64,000 bases of DNA from Morinoia aosen (lineage: Eukaryota; Arthropoda; Malacostraca; Amphipoda; Talitridae), in contig CM059563.1 of NCBI GenBank assembly GCA_030386875.1, forward strand, positions 18,370,001-18,434,000, written 5' to 3'. Positions 37,348 through 47,881 of this stretch are shown here, in pieces. Position 1 is the first letter of the stretch. Every line of letters begins with the position of its first letter. Below the pieces are notes generated by a model, which was not told the DNA's origin, did no database searches, and saw only the letters and a program-made list of their open reading frames with translations. The position numbers were made by a program, and so were the translations under genes.

Positions 37348-40300
37348 GTAAGTTTCAGTGTGCTAAGCATGCATAAAGTAGGATTTTGCCAAAGGTTCCT
37401 TTTGATGTCATTCTTCACAAAGAAATTCGGTAAATGTGTAGCGTTGGTCAGTAATCGATTTTCCACTTTTCGGTGTCTAATCGTAGTTAATTAGATCGAA
37501 ATAAACAAGTTTTCTTCTATGCACTTTCCGTCGTAAATGGATATTTTACAAGTTATAGCAGTAAATTACTGACCGCAACTCCAGTGTCTGAAGCGGGAAC
37601 TAATTCAAACAGCACGTTGGACGGCAACACTGCAATGCCGTCTCGCTTCTAGTTCGATCGTCATCAAAGACGAAACCAAACCTACCGCTATACCTCGTTA
37701 AATACTCATTTGACGGAAAAAGTGTATAGAAGAAAAGTTGTTTATTTTGATGTTATTACCATGATTCAAGCAACAAAAATTTGAAAATCGATGAGTAGCT
37801 GTTTATTTGAGCGCATTCGTCATCATAGACGAAACTAAACTTACCACCATAACTCGTTTAATACTCATTTACGACGGAAAGTGCATAGAAGAAAACTTGT
37901 TTATTTCAATCTTATTAACTACGTTTAGGCACTGAAAACTCAAAAATCGATTACTGACCAACGCTACACATTTACCAGAAATTCAACAAGTGTTTGCAAT
38001 TCTTTACTTAAATAATTTATTTTAAATCTTAGATTAAAATTAGTTGTTTTCAGTTGTGCTAATAATATATTCATGCCATATATTATCATACCAGTTTAAA
38101 ATCTTTATTTGAAATGTATGTATATATTTAGGAGATAAAAGTTAACAGTGATATTAAATTTCCTTTAGTGTTTGTTGAACACCTGCTACACAGCTTACAG
38201 TTGTTTGATTGGCTATGAACTACTGGCCTATTTGGTAATATTAATACCATAGCTAAAGATTTTATTACTCTACAAGTTTATAAATTGCTCATCCTGATTG
38301 TGATTCTCCAAAGTATGAGGAGGTTTAAATTGATGTGTGAATGAAAGCTGTCAATTTATGAAAGAAAGAAAGAAAGAAAGAAAAGAAAAACCGTTTATTT
38401 CCACGTTGCCACATGAATAAAAGTTGCCACACAACAGGAAAGAAAATTATAATTTCAAAATGTGTTACTTTGGTTGAATTTATGTTAGAGGTTTTGAAAT
38501 TTCATTTTAAAACATCAATATCTGATAACCGTAGGAGAGAAGCAGGCTGCAGGGGAAAATGTGCAGTCCATTAGATATCACAACTAGGGCTAAGTATGAT
38601 AATTTTGAAAGTATTTTATAGTTTCTTCACCATCTTCATGCATATTGAGTGCTGTAACCATCCTGGCAATTTTTAACCCGTGTATACACCATATTTCAAA
38701 CAAACTTACACTGTGGTGTCAATTTGATCCCCACCCTATTTATTAAAGTAACAAAGCACAAAGGTAACCCATTTCACGTATTTGGGTAAAGTCACAAAGC
38801 CACATTCAAATATAGGGATAAAACCTGCAGTTATTTGAGTGTAAAATTCAGTTGGGGTGATTTGACCCCATCGTGCATCCACAGATTAAGCAATAGTTCA
38901 CTGCTTAGGTGTGGGCTGAAGTGTTAAAATTGAACAGTTTTCCTATGATTGACCCATTGCTTATTGTGCAGCTCAGCACTGGCTTACAGTTGGCAGTGGC
39001 AAGTTACATAGTGAGCAGACAACTACCGAGTACCCAACCATGAAGGTGGAAATTCTACCAGCACTGTCTGACAACTACATGTACCTGGTGGGTTTTATTT
39101 CCACCATGCTGATTTTTAGTGTAATAGAAAATTCTATAAGTTAAGCAAAAGAATTTGTGGAGAGTGAAGTTTCCTTCCTGATTCAGTGTTGAAAGTGACA
39201 CTAATATCCCTAAAAGATTTTTCAATTTTGGTGTTGACAGCCATTGAGAGAAAGCTTGTCGATTCCCGCCTCCATTTCTTTTGGAGGTTTTCATAATCGG
39301 GCTCCCTAAAAAGTATGTAAAGATTTACTCCATGGAAAGTTCAATTTCAAATTACTCACCAAAAATGTTCTCAAGTGCATTGTAAAAATGTAGGCAGAGA
39401 AAATATTCTTGGCCTAAATACTTTGCTGGTGGTGTCATCAATTGTCTGCTTCTAAAGTTGTATGAGCTTAAAGTTTGTCTTTTCTTTGAATTCCCTCATT
39501 TGTTAGGAGTGGCTGGCATTTCTATTTATTTCGTGAATGTTACCTCATGTTGCCCAAGTTCACTGGTCTGATACTTGGTGTTGTCTCAATAGTCAATATT
39601 GTTCCTCTATTCATCCTTGGAGCAATTGAGTAAAAAGACTAGTTGGTATTGCTAATATGCCATAATCTCGAAAATAAAGTAGTATTAGAATTGTTTACCA
39701 CAATTTCATTTCATTTTCCACAGATAATCGATGAAGCAACAAAAGAAGCGGCAATTGTTGACCCTGTGATGCCCAAGACTGTTTTAGAGGCTGTCAAAAA
39801 GGCACAAGTAAACCTGACATCCGTCTTCACCACCCACCATCACTGGTAAATGGCATGCTTTGTGTCTCACAAAAATGTACGCATACTTTGAATGACAAGA
39901 AAAACATTATTTATGAACATGGAGTGAAATGGAATGGCTTCAGATATAGAAGACAAATGTAATTGAATCATGTTTGCAAATGTTCAAATTGATGACCATA
40001 TTTGTCCAGACAACCCTGATAACGCGCACCAAGGGATTTGCTTACGTCACGAAACAGGTCATTACAAATATTGTGACATTGTCTTTCAATTTCCAATTTC
40101 AATGCTTGGTTTGGTGCGATGAACTTTGTCTTTAGAAATTTTCCCACAAAATGAAGTCTATGGGTGTTAGGTTCCATCTGCTTCAAATTTGTCTCTGATG
40201 CAAGCAATGGTCCGGCGCATTAGTGGGGGTTTTGCGAATTCAGTTCTGAATCGTCTTTGCGCTTTCGATCTTTGAATAACATTTCATCACAGACTTCCTC

Positions 40301-43300
40301 CCTTTCTAGCTAAGTTGATTTTCTGCCATGCTGTGATGAATTAAATACTCCTGCAATTCAAAAAAAGGCAGCATGGTAGCGACAGTCAAGGTTTGAGTAC
40401 ATTTTTTTTTTAGATACCCTGTATATAAGGTGAAAATTAGAATGCTCTTTATTTAAGGATTATCGGGATAAAAATTGGTTTTGTGTCTGTGTTACTGCTG
40501 ACCATATAGTTTTGAAACCAGCATGCTTAGTTAGTTTATGAGTCACCTGATTGAGCAATGTTTCAAAATATTAAGTGGCTCTAGAGCATTGAATTAGCTT
40601 CACAAAAACTTGCTGATATTGTACATTGGTTTCATGACTCTTGCACTTATGATGCACAATGCCTTTAGTCTTTTTGAGATCCTTCCTTGACATTCCTCCT
40701 GGTACCATGTCTAATCAATCCTCATGGTACTTTCTACCTTTAATTCTCCTGGTACCATATCCCTTTAATTCTCCTGGTACCATATCCCTTTAATCCTCAT
40801 GGTACTTTCTACCTTTAATTCTCCTGGTACCATATCCCTTTAATCCTCCTGGTACCATATCCCTTTAATCCTCCTGGTACCATATCCCTTTAATCCTCCT
40901 GGCACCATATCCCTTTAATCCTCCTGGTACCATATCCCTTTAATCCTCCTGGTACCATATCCCTTTAATCCTCCTGGTATCATATCCCTTTAATCCTCCT
41001 GGTATCATATCCCTTTAATCCTCCTGGTACCATATCCCTTTAATCCTCCTGGTACCATATCCCTTTAATCCTCCTGGTACCATATCCCTTTAATCCTCCT
41101 GGTACCATATCCCTTTAATCCTCCTGGTACCATATCCCTATAATCCTCCTGGTACCATATCCCTATAATCCTGCTGGTACCCTGTCTCCCTAGTAACCCA
41201 TCTTTGTCACAGGGACCATGCTGGAGGCAACGAAGACCTGGTAAAGGAGTTCGAAAAAGAGCTCAAAGTGTACGGCGGAGACGATCGCATTGGCGCTCTC
41301 ACGCAGAAGGTGAAGCACGGCGACACCTTCTCGGTGGGCAGGCTGGTCGTCAACTGCCTGTTTACGCCCTGCCACACGCGGGGCCACATCTGCTACCACG
41401 TCACGTGCCCTGATGACGCGACGCACAGGCCTGCCGTCTTCACTGGTGTGTGCAGTGGCATGTGCAAGTGGTGCTTCGTGTAAATCATAGTAGAGGAAAC
41501 TAGATAGTCACATCCATGGGACAAAATACACCTCTTCTTGTTCGGCAAGCCAATAGAACGGGCCTTATGTCAAACAAACTTCATGGTGTCACCATCGCGA
41601 CATGTTAGACTAATTGTGGTGCCAGATTTAGGCTAGCAGGGTTGTCAGATGCTATATGAGCGCTGCTATTGGTCCGTTGCCATGTCAGCATTGTCGACAA
41701 AAAAAAACTGGTATGACCCTACCTTGTTTCTTCTACCGTGGTGTACATCTTGAGTAACAAGCGTGAATTTTTATCAGTGTGTGCAAATACTGAGTAGTGT
41801 GTGTGGTTGTTTGTTGGCGTGTGTTAATGTTGGGCAGCATATAAAATCTCTTTCGATGTACATAAACATTGTGAAAGCATGCAGTAGAACCACTTGAAAG
41901 TGTATTCTAAATACCTGTGTGTGCATCTAGTAAACATAGCTGAGAAATCATGTTGTGTACTGTATGTCAATTAGAAGTTACAAAAAATATTCAAATTTCA
42001 TCAAGGTTGCTATAAAAGGAAAAATTTAAACAGCCTGATTGCCAAGCATAAAAGATGATTTTTTTTCAGGAGTCTGCTGCACAAACCACACTACAGCAGA
42101 AGTAGTAAAAGTAGAACGCGAGTGGTAACTTTAGCTTGCATTTATCTACCATTGCTATGATACCAGTAAAGAAGCTGTGTATGTACCTTTTTTGCTATGC
42201 TTCAAGCTCACAGGGGGAAGATGTGAGGTCCTGAAGTTTAGGTAGGGCTACCTTTTATTGAAGTAGAATTAATTTTTGTTTGGTTGCTGACCCTCCTTAA
42301 TCTTTTTAATGCTATTCTTTTTTAGCCTTTATTACTTTCTCCTTCATTGTCCCCTCAGGGGGATACAACTATTATTATATACAATATCCCCTCAGGGGGA
42401 TATTGTATATAATTAGCGCTCTCAGGGGAAAATGTGAGGGCCAGAGCTGAGAGTTAGGTAGGCCTTCTTTTTGTTGAAATGAAATGTTTTTTGTTAGGTT
42501 AAGGACCACCTTTTTTTGGTTCACTACTGTCCTGTTTTTCAGCACCTCTTACTTTCTTCTTCAACTTTTATCTTATTTCATCAACTTCTTTCTTAACTTG
42601 TTGTTTCCATGCCCCTTCTGCATAGATTCCCCATTCTCTTATCTCGATACTAAATGGTGCTCTCCTCCTTCCTCTCTTTGATACGCTCTTTTTTGTAGCA
42701 GTTAGCGAACTTTAAACTAATTTATAATCATAATCTTATATCATACCGCTTCCATGTGCGGGGTAGGAGTAAACATTTTGTGCCCAGCGTCATCATTTTC
42801 TGAATTCCATACTGAATGGTGCCTTCCTCTTTTCCTTCATTGGAACTGCTTTGTCCTAATTAAGGAGGCCTAAAATATTTTACAACCTTATCTAACTTAC
42901 AATTTAACACAGTCTGTTAAGGGGGTAATCAGAAACTGATTTAATTAATGTGGTAAACCTAAAATAGCAAAATATTTGCGTTTTAATGAGTTAGAATTTA
43001 CTCACATTTCTTCATTAAATATTTCATTTTCGATACACTTAAAAGGGTAGGTTTGACATCATTTGAAAATCTGTGCAACTGAGAGCTAGATGCACTGGTC
43101 ACGGATATTTCAGGCGACACGCTGTTCCTTGGTGGCTGTGGCAAGTTCTTCGAAGGCAACGCAGAGCAGATGCACACCGCGCTCATCAAAGTGCTGGGGG
43201 AGCTGCCTGACGACACTGTGAGTGCTGCGTATTTGTTTATTGCTTTCACTGCAGTAGGTAAAACTGAAGTTTAAGATTCAAATCATATTTAAAATCTATT

Positions 43301-45413
43301 ATACCGAGCAATGTTAAAAATAGAAAACAATAACTGGATCATGCCTTCATTCAGTTTTAATCAAGTATTTATACAATTTTAGTTTTTACCCGGTCAGCGG
43401 GATTTTGAAAATCCTCTCTGGGGCCGCCGGTGGCTCACGTCACAGTCGAAGTGTTAAATCCAGCATAAAGTATTGACTCAAATGCATATTTAATACTGAA
43501 GATTGGCTTTCTATTCATACCCGTTTATTATGAATATAATGCAGCATGCACTAGTTGTATTGTCATTGATATTACAGATTAAATGTTAAGTAATTAGCAT
43601 GTGGCTGTGAAGGACTAACCACTAGCCCATTAGTGTGTGGCTCTTCTTGGTTTATTCACATTTTCTTCTCGTCTTCTGCTCAGAGTGCTCAAAAAAAAAA
43701 TTCTCGCATTAAATGACGGTAACTCAGGGTTGCTAATCCAGTTTTCCTTTGTACTGTAGAAACTGCGTGAAATTAATATAATGAATTCTGAGTTATTGCC
43801 TCTTAATATCAGAGTTTGGGGTTTGTAGCCCATCCTTCTCTAGAGCGTCACGTAAACTGGATCATTTTTTATTCCCCTCAGGGGGATACAATTTTTGTAT
43901 CTATGGGAATTAGCGCTCCCAGGGGAACCATGTGGGGGCCCGAGCTAAAGGTTAGCTAGGCTTCCTTTTTGTTGTAGTAAAATAGGTTTTTTTTTTTGTT
44001 ACGGACCATCTTTTTCCGGTTCACTGCTGTCCTGTTTTTCAGCACCTGCTACTTTCTTCTTCAACTTTTTTCTTGTTTCATGAACTTCTTTCCTAGCTTA
44101 CCGTTTCTGTGCACCTTGTGCATAGATTCGCGTTCCCTCAACTCCATACTAAATGATGCCTTCCTCTTTCCTCTCTTAGAACATCTTTGTTGTGGTTAAG
44201 GGTGGCCAAAATTTTGTTATATAATATTAGAATAATAGTCTTTTTTTATTTTTTTATATTATACGTTTTTTGTCATCATTTATATATGTATGTCATGTAC
44301 TGTGTTTGTTTAATTTTCGTGATTTTTTTGTTATCTTTTGCCTGCCCTTGTGTATTTTCCTGTCGTTTTTCTATTTTATTTCCTTTTTGGGATACTTATC
44401 TTGTATTTATTTCTCATCTTATGCTCTGTTCTACTTTAAATTAACTTCTTATTGTTCATTCTCCTTCTTTTACTTGTTTCATCGTTCATCTAAGTGGCCC
44501 TCGAGCCTATTTGGCAGTTTCAAGAATTTTTTAATGGCTAAACTACTCATTATTGCTATTTCCATTTTCTCTCTGCAAAAATACTAACAAAGGAAGCATT
44601 TCGTTTATCACTTTGCCCAGGACGTGTACTGCGGCCACGAATACGCCATCAGCAACTTGAAGTTTGGCCTGCACGTCGAGCCAGACAGTGCTGCGCTCAA
44701 AGACAAGATGGAGTGGGTCAAGCAACGACGTGAGAACAATCTTCCTTCTGTGCCTTCTACCATTGGTGAGTGAATGAGCGAGCTACGGCTGTATAGGTGT
44801 CGCTAATAGTCTGCCATCTAGTTACCTTCAGCTGTATAGGTGTCGTAAGTGTTCTGTATAGTTTTCTTTAGCTGTATAAGTGTCACAAGTATTCATAAGT
44901 TAGTTATCTTCAGCTGTGTAGGTGTCACAAGTATTCTGCCATCTAATTTTCTTCAGCTGCGTAGGTGTAACATGGAATTCAATCTTCTACCACTGGTAAG
45001 CTATCATCCTGTAGGACTAACCACGAAAAAAAGGTTTTGTCAAGATTAACAAAGCTGCAAGTGGTTATTAGTTTGCTGTTAAGCAACAAAGTAAATGTGA
45101 TCTGCTTGTTGCTCGTTGCTCGTAGTTTAAAGCGAATTGACTTCTAAAATATTTGAAAAAAACCATAACTGTCATTCAGTGCTACTCTAAACAAGACAAG
45201 TTGGTACGTGAAAACAAAAACATTAACATCACTCACTACTTGTATGGTAGCCCGTTTTGAAATTAGTTGTATTTTGTAGGGGAGGAGAAGCAGTACAACC
45301 CATTCATGCGCGTGAAGGAAGCGAGCGTGCGCCAGCACTGCGGCACCAGCAACAGCGTCGACACCATGCGGGCGCTCAGGGATGAGAAGAATGCCTGGAA
45401 ACCACCTGCTTGA
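37278..45413 (+). CDS. HAGH: Hydroxyacylglutathione hydrolase (glyoxalase II), 7 coding exons
   Basis: Glyoxalase II hydrolyses S-D-lactoylglutathione to D-lactate and glutathione, the second step of methylglyoxal detoxification, in cytosol and mitochondria. Coding exons are 37278-37347, 38972-39087, 39724-39845, 41213-41445, 43114-43217, 44621-44765 and 45280-45413. All junctions are GT-AG and in phase, giving 307 aa, as long as the human 308-aa form. The metallo-beta-lactamase fold motif THHHWDH is at residues 99-105. Predicted di-metal ligands are H100, H102, D104, H105, H157, D182 and H221. Residues 1-46 are a probable mitochondrial leader. Met47 starts the conserved MKVEILPAL sequence and would give a 261-aa cytosolic form, as known for human HAGH. 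Residue 193 is Phe where human has the glutathione-contacting Tyr145. No stops or frameshifts, so the gene looks intact. Confidence 0.97.
37429..37976. mobile_element. 548-bp MITE with perfect 8-bp target duplication, in HAGH intron 1
   Basis: The element begins GGTAAATGTGTAGCGTTGGT and ends with its exact complement. It is flanked by AGAAATTC at 37421-37428 and 37977-37984. The inverted ends extend about 115 bases with some mismatches. An inner copy of the right-arm sequence (37662-37790) shows internal duplication. There is no coding capacity. An 8-bp duplication is typical of hAT and a few other cut-and-paste superfamilies; the GGTAAA terminus does not settle which. Confidence 0.92.
38363..38450 (-). 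mobile_element. Retroelement 3' tail with (GAAA)n, HAGH intron 1
   Basis: On the minus strand it reads GTGGCAACGTGGAAATAAACGG followed by a TTTCTTTC microsatellite at 38363-38390. It is the same AAATAAACGG tail as at 33.9 and 52.2 kb, with a less regular stem. Confidence 0.6.
38972..39087 (+). CDS. HAGH: HAGH exon 2: residues 24-62, internal start Met47
   Basis: The acceptor is TTATTGTGCAG|CTCAGC and the donor CTG|GTGGGT. The ATG at 39040-39042 has A at -3 (ACCATGA), a better start context than the upstream one. From there the protein is the highly conserved glyoxalase II N-terminus [16 protein letters not shown]. The upstream part stays open in frame with exon 1. Confidence 0.95.
39724..39845 (+). 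CDS. HAGH: HAGH exon 3: residues 63-102 and part of 103
   Basis: The acceptor is TTTTCCACAG|ATAATC and the donor CACTG|GTAAAT. It encodes [15 protein letters not shown] and ends in the TTHHH part of the metal-binding motif. The Trp codon of THHHWDH is split across the intron. Confidence 0.96.
39960..40434 (-). pseudogene. Internally deleted Tc1/mariner-type transposon in HAGH intron 3
   Basis: On the minus strand it starts near 40434 with TATACAGGGTATCT, then has a degraded transposase N-terminal stretch (around [18 protein letters not shown]). It jumps directly to a C-terminal stretch ([20 protein letters not shown]) with the stop at about 39968. The whole catalytic core is missing and the two parts are in different frames with further stops. 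The 3' inverted end is not visible. It cannot encode an active transposase. Confidence 0.65.
40690..41190. repeat. 25-bp minisatellite, about 20 copies, abutting HAGH exon 4
   Basis: The unit is CCTCCTGGTACCATATCCCT plus TTAAT. Variants with CTCATGGTACTTTCTACC cluster at the left edge and CCCTATAAT at the right edge, with nearly identical units in the middle. It ends about 22 bases before the exon 4 acceptor and supplies most of the pyrimidine-rich sequence near it. Confidence 0.95.
41213..41445 (+). CDS. HAGH: HAGH exon 4: residues 103-181, metal ligands D104, H105, H157
   Basis: The acceptor is TTTGTCACAG|GGACCAT and the donor CACTG|GTGTGT. It encodes [17 protein letters not shown], the [13 protein letters not shown] segment and [13 protein letters not shown] with the His ligand. 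This exon and exons 5-7 are clearly more GC-rich than the introns. Confidence 0.97.
42205..42345 (+). repeat. Dispersed ~380-bp repeat, truncated copy in HAGH intron 4
   Basis: The sequence AGATGTGAGGTCCTGAAGTTTAGGTAGG onward follows the family order but lacks the start and the 3' half. It is directly followed by a second copy. Confidence 0.65.
42350..42720 (+). repeat. Dispersed ~380-bp repeat, near-complete copy in HAGH intron 4
   Basis: It starts with the doubled palindromic motif CCCCTCAGGGGGATA at 42352 and 42388, then AATTAGCGCTCTCAGGGGA, the pyrimidine-rich middle and a CTCCTTCCTCTCTTTGATAC end. A partial further relative follows at about 42755-42905. Confidence 0.88.
42755..42905 (+). 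repeat. Partial copy of the dispersed ~380-bp repeat
   Basis: It contains TCCATACTGAATGGTGCCTT, CTTCATTGGAACTGCTTTGT and TTAAGGAGGCCTAAAAT, corresponding to the 3' third of the family. Confidence 0.7.
43114..43217 (+). CDS. HAGH: HAGH exon 5: residues 181-215, metal-bridging D182
   Basis: The acceptor is GATATTTCAG|GCGACAC and the donor GACACT|GTGAGT. It encodes [19 protein letters not shown]. Asp182 corresponds to the bridging ligand (human Asp134), and Lys191 and Phe193 correspond to human Lys143 and Tyr145 of the glutathione site. Phe at that place is, as far as I recall, also found in other glyoxalase II enzymes. Confidence 0.96.
43873..44238 (+). repeat. Dispersed ~380-bp repeat, near-complete copy in HAGH intron 5
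   Basis: It starts CCCCTCAGGGGGATACAA and matches the 12.4-kb copy (inverted) almost throughout, including CTCCATACTAAATGATGCCT and the AT-rich end. The 43.9-kb and 12.4-kb copies define the family best. Confidence 0.9.
44621..44765 (+). CDS. HAGH: HAGH exon 6: residues 216-264, metal ligand H221
   Basis: The acceptor is TTTGCCCAG|GACGTG and the donor CATTG|GTGAGT. It encodes [15 protein letters not shown], where His221 matches the last metal ligand (human His173). The NLPSVPST segment near the end belongs to the C-terminal substrate-binding domain. Confidence 0.97.
44787..44970. repeat. ~43-bp tandem repeat, about 4 copies, HAGH intron 6
   Basis: Units around CAGCTGTATAGGTGTC.CAAG followed by TATTCTGCCATCTA repeat with moderate divergence. 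Confidence 0.8.
45280..45413 (+). CDS. HAGH: HAGH exon 7: residues 264-307 and stop
   Basis: The acceptor is TATTTTGTAG|GGGAGG. It encodes [20 protein letters not shown] and ends [13 protein letters not shown] then TGA. The C-terminal helix with the basic RxEK segment corresponds to the glutathione-binding tail of the human enzyme. No stop or indel is seen. Confidence 0.97.
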
Positions 45414-45449
45414 GATCCCCCTCACTCCACTCCAGACAGCTTCACTTCA

Positions 45450-45605
45450 TAGATAAAACGAACAGCTTAAGGCACTCCATAGACAAAGCGAACAGCGCCA
45501 CTCCACAGACGAAACGAACAGCTTCACTCCACAGACGAAACGAACAGCTTCACTCCACAGACGAAACGAACAGCTTCACTCCATAGACGAAACGAACAGC
45601 TCAGA
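45450..45605. repeat. ~26-bp tandem repeat in the HAGH 3' UTR, about 5-6 copies
   Basis: The unit is CTTCACTCCACAGACGAAAC plus GAACAG, repeated with few changes directly after the stop codon and before the poly(A) signals, so it should be transcribed. Confidence 0.88.
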
Positions 45606-45765
45606 TCACATGATAGAGACAAAACAAAATAGAAATGAACGTTTCAAAATAATTTTCGTTGTCGCACGAAGGTATTACATTTACAGGAATAGAGTTGTTA
45701 TAAAATTTAGCCAATTTTAGGCAGATTGCTGCGTGAATACCACTGCCAGGTGTTGGAATTTATGA

Positions 45766-45803
45766 AATAAATATAAATTAAATGTTAATACCTAAACAAT
45801 AAA
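45766..45803 (+). terminator. HAGH polyadenylation signals
   Basis: AATAAA occurs at 45766-45771 and again at 45798-45803, about 350-390 bases after the stop codon. These are the first such signals in a plausible position. Confidence 0.65.
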
Positions 45804-47697
45804 AATGTTAATATCTGTGACGACATGTACGTTTGTGAGAAATTAGGCAAAGATGACCGATTCATATAGTCGGTAATTTACATTTTGAGTCGTTCTTTAG
45901 ATGAAGTCTTGTTAAAGTACGCTCAAAGTATGCAATTCGGTTCAAGGATTTTTGTTTTGTTTTAATGTTTAACGTATTATTAGTGTCTCAAAGTATTCTG
46001 AGCATATTTTATATCCGTGCACCCATTATTATGTTTTTCTTTTACTAATTTTGTTATGTTTTTTGTGTGGGTTACCGCAGTTTTATATTTTTATACGCAT
46101 ATCTGCTGTCGTAAGCTAGATTTACTGCCGTTCTGCCGTGGCTGAGATAGCGTTGATGCGCTTGACATGAACTATCTCGAGGCTGTGGATGCATCAACAG
46201 AGATAAAATTCCTTTGCTTGGTTGCTTTTACTTTTTTTACAAATGAAGGCAAACAATGACATTTGATGCAGAACATTAATCCACGCATAAGCTTATTCAA
46301 GTGTTGTGCTTATAGAGGGCTCGACACTGTCTATACTCTGTAGTATTGAAAGTATCGTTAATACCATCTCTTGAAAAAAACTGAACTATCACTCAATTAC
46401 TAGGGAGGCAACTATTTCCGTTGTTTATGGAAACAGTCCACTTATGAAACATACGAAAACGGTCTACAATCTGTACATTTATTACAAACAGCATTGTTGT
46501 TTTGTAGGACTTGTGATAAGACCTTGCTTAGATGTGGTATAATCAGCGCTGAAAAAAATCTAGTTAATTTAGGTTTGACTTGAAGGAGAGACTGCTGCTG
46601 CTACTGATTTCCCATTACTTTATCTATGAGGAAAAAATTCTATTGTCATTTTTTTTATGTTCAGATTTTTCTCAAATAGTGAAATTTCGTATAAAAAATA
46701 TGCGTTTTAATGAATCGATGATACGTAAGGTTGGTTAATAGTTGGTGATAAAATAATTTTTTTTACTGTATAGTAAAACTAATGTGCATTTGTTTGAACT
46801 TGACTATGCATAATCAAACTAATCGACCGTAATTTTATGTTCACACTTTGATTCGCCCCCTATAATAAAACCTAAGATCTATTTTGCTCCGTAAGGAACT
46901 GTTTAACTCCTAGCTTGAATACGACAGCAGTTTGACAAAAATTTCATTCTCACAGTTTGGTACGTCGAGGCCCACGTGTGATCATTTAGCTGATCAGAAG
47001 TACTGTTCAAATTAGCTTTTTACGCCTGATTTCACACGTGAAGACTTCACGAATTGTTCATGCCTTTCTTTTACGTTAATTTTTAAATTTCGTTTAGAAA
47101 ACGGCAACCGAGTTCTCAAATAAGCTTAATTACGTAATTTTCCGTGGTTAACTTGTGCGAAGTTTGTCAGTCTGTGGGGTTTGATATTTTCTCTATCCTT
47201 TGAATTTTCTTGACCATCAATACTGGCCCTATTTGTAGGTAACATTTCTTTATTCTTTTTGCATTATTGATGTACAAAAATCTTTCTCTATTATAGTTGG
47301 TGTCCATGCTATGAAAACGACAGCTCACATCCAAGTTGTATTGTGATGCATAAACTTACACATTTTCGTATGCTATTTGGATCGTTTCTTCTAATATTTT
47401 GGTAGTGTAATGTTAGTTTATTATCAGCTTCATGTACGTGATTTGTTTTTATTTCTCTACAGCTTTTTATAAACGTGGCAGCTGTTTGCTTTGCCATCAA
47501 ATTCACTGCTTGATTTTGATTTTATTAATTTAAGTATCCTGCTTCTCATCAGCATAGAACCTGAAGTTTAGCAGCTCTGCACTCTCCACATTAAGAAAAC
47601 TTGAGTGACATACCTGCACCGTCTACCACAATAATTAAGTGAAGCGGCTCCACTGCGCGTGCGTAATGAAAGTGGTAAATATATTATTCATATATTC
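45804..47697. other. No gene recognised
   Basis: AT-rich DNA between HAGH and the inverted-repeat gag element. No coding frame is convincing. Confidence 0.5.
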
Positions 47698-47701
47698 ATT
47701 C

Positions 47702-47860
47702 TGTGTGCGCAGTTTTGCGTACGTAGGTTAGTACGTATGCCAGTGCAACGCCCTGGTGGGTTGTCGCATTGCGCATGCGTGGTCAGCAAAATCGAGAAGG
47801 TATATATGGATGTGCCCGGCTGGTAAAGTCGCATTTGGTCGTGTGTACCTCTCTACCCAA
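47702..47860 (+). repeat. Left terminal inverted repeat of the gag-bearing element
   Basis: It begins at TGTGTGCGCAG and ends at CTCTACCCAA. It reaches to within about 22 bases of the gag stop codon on the other strand. Confidence 0.93.
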
Positions 47861-47881
47861 CACTCTCCATTACGTCTGATT

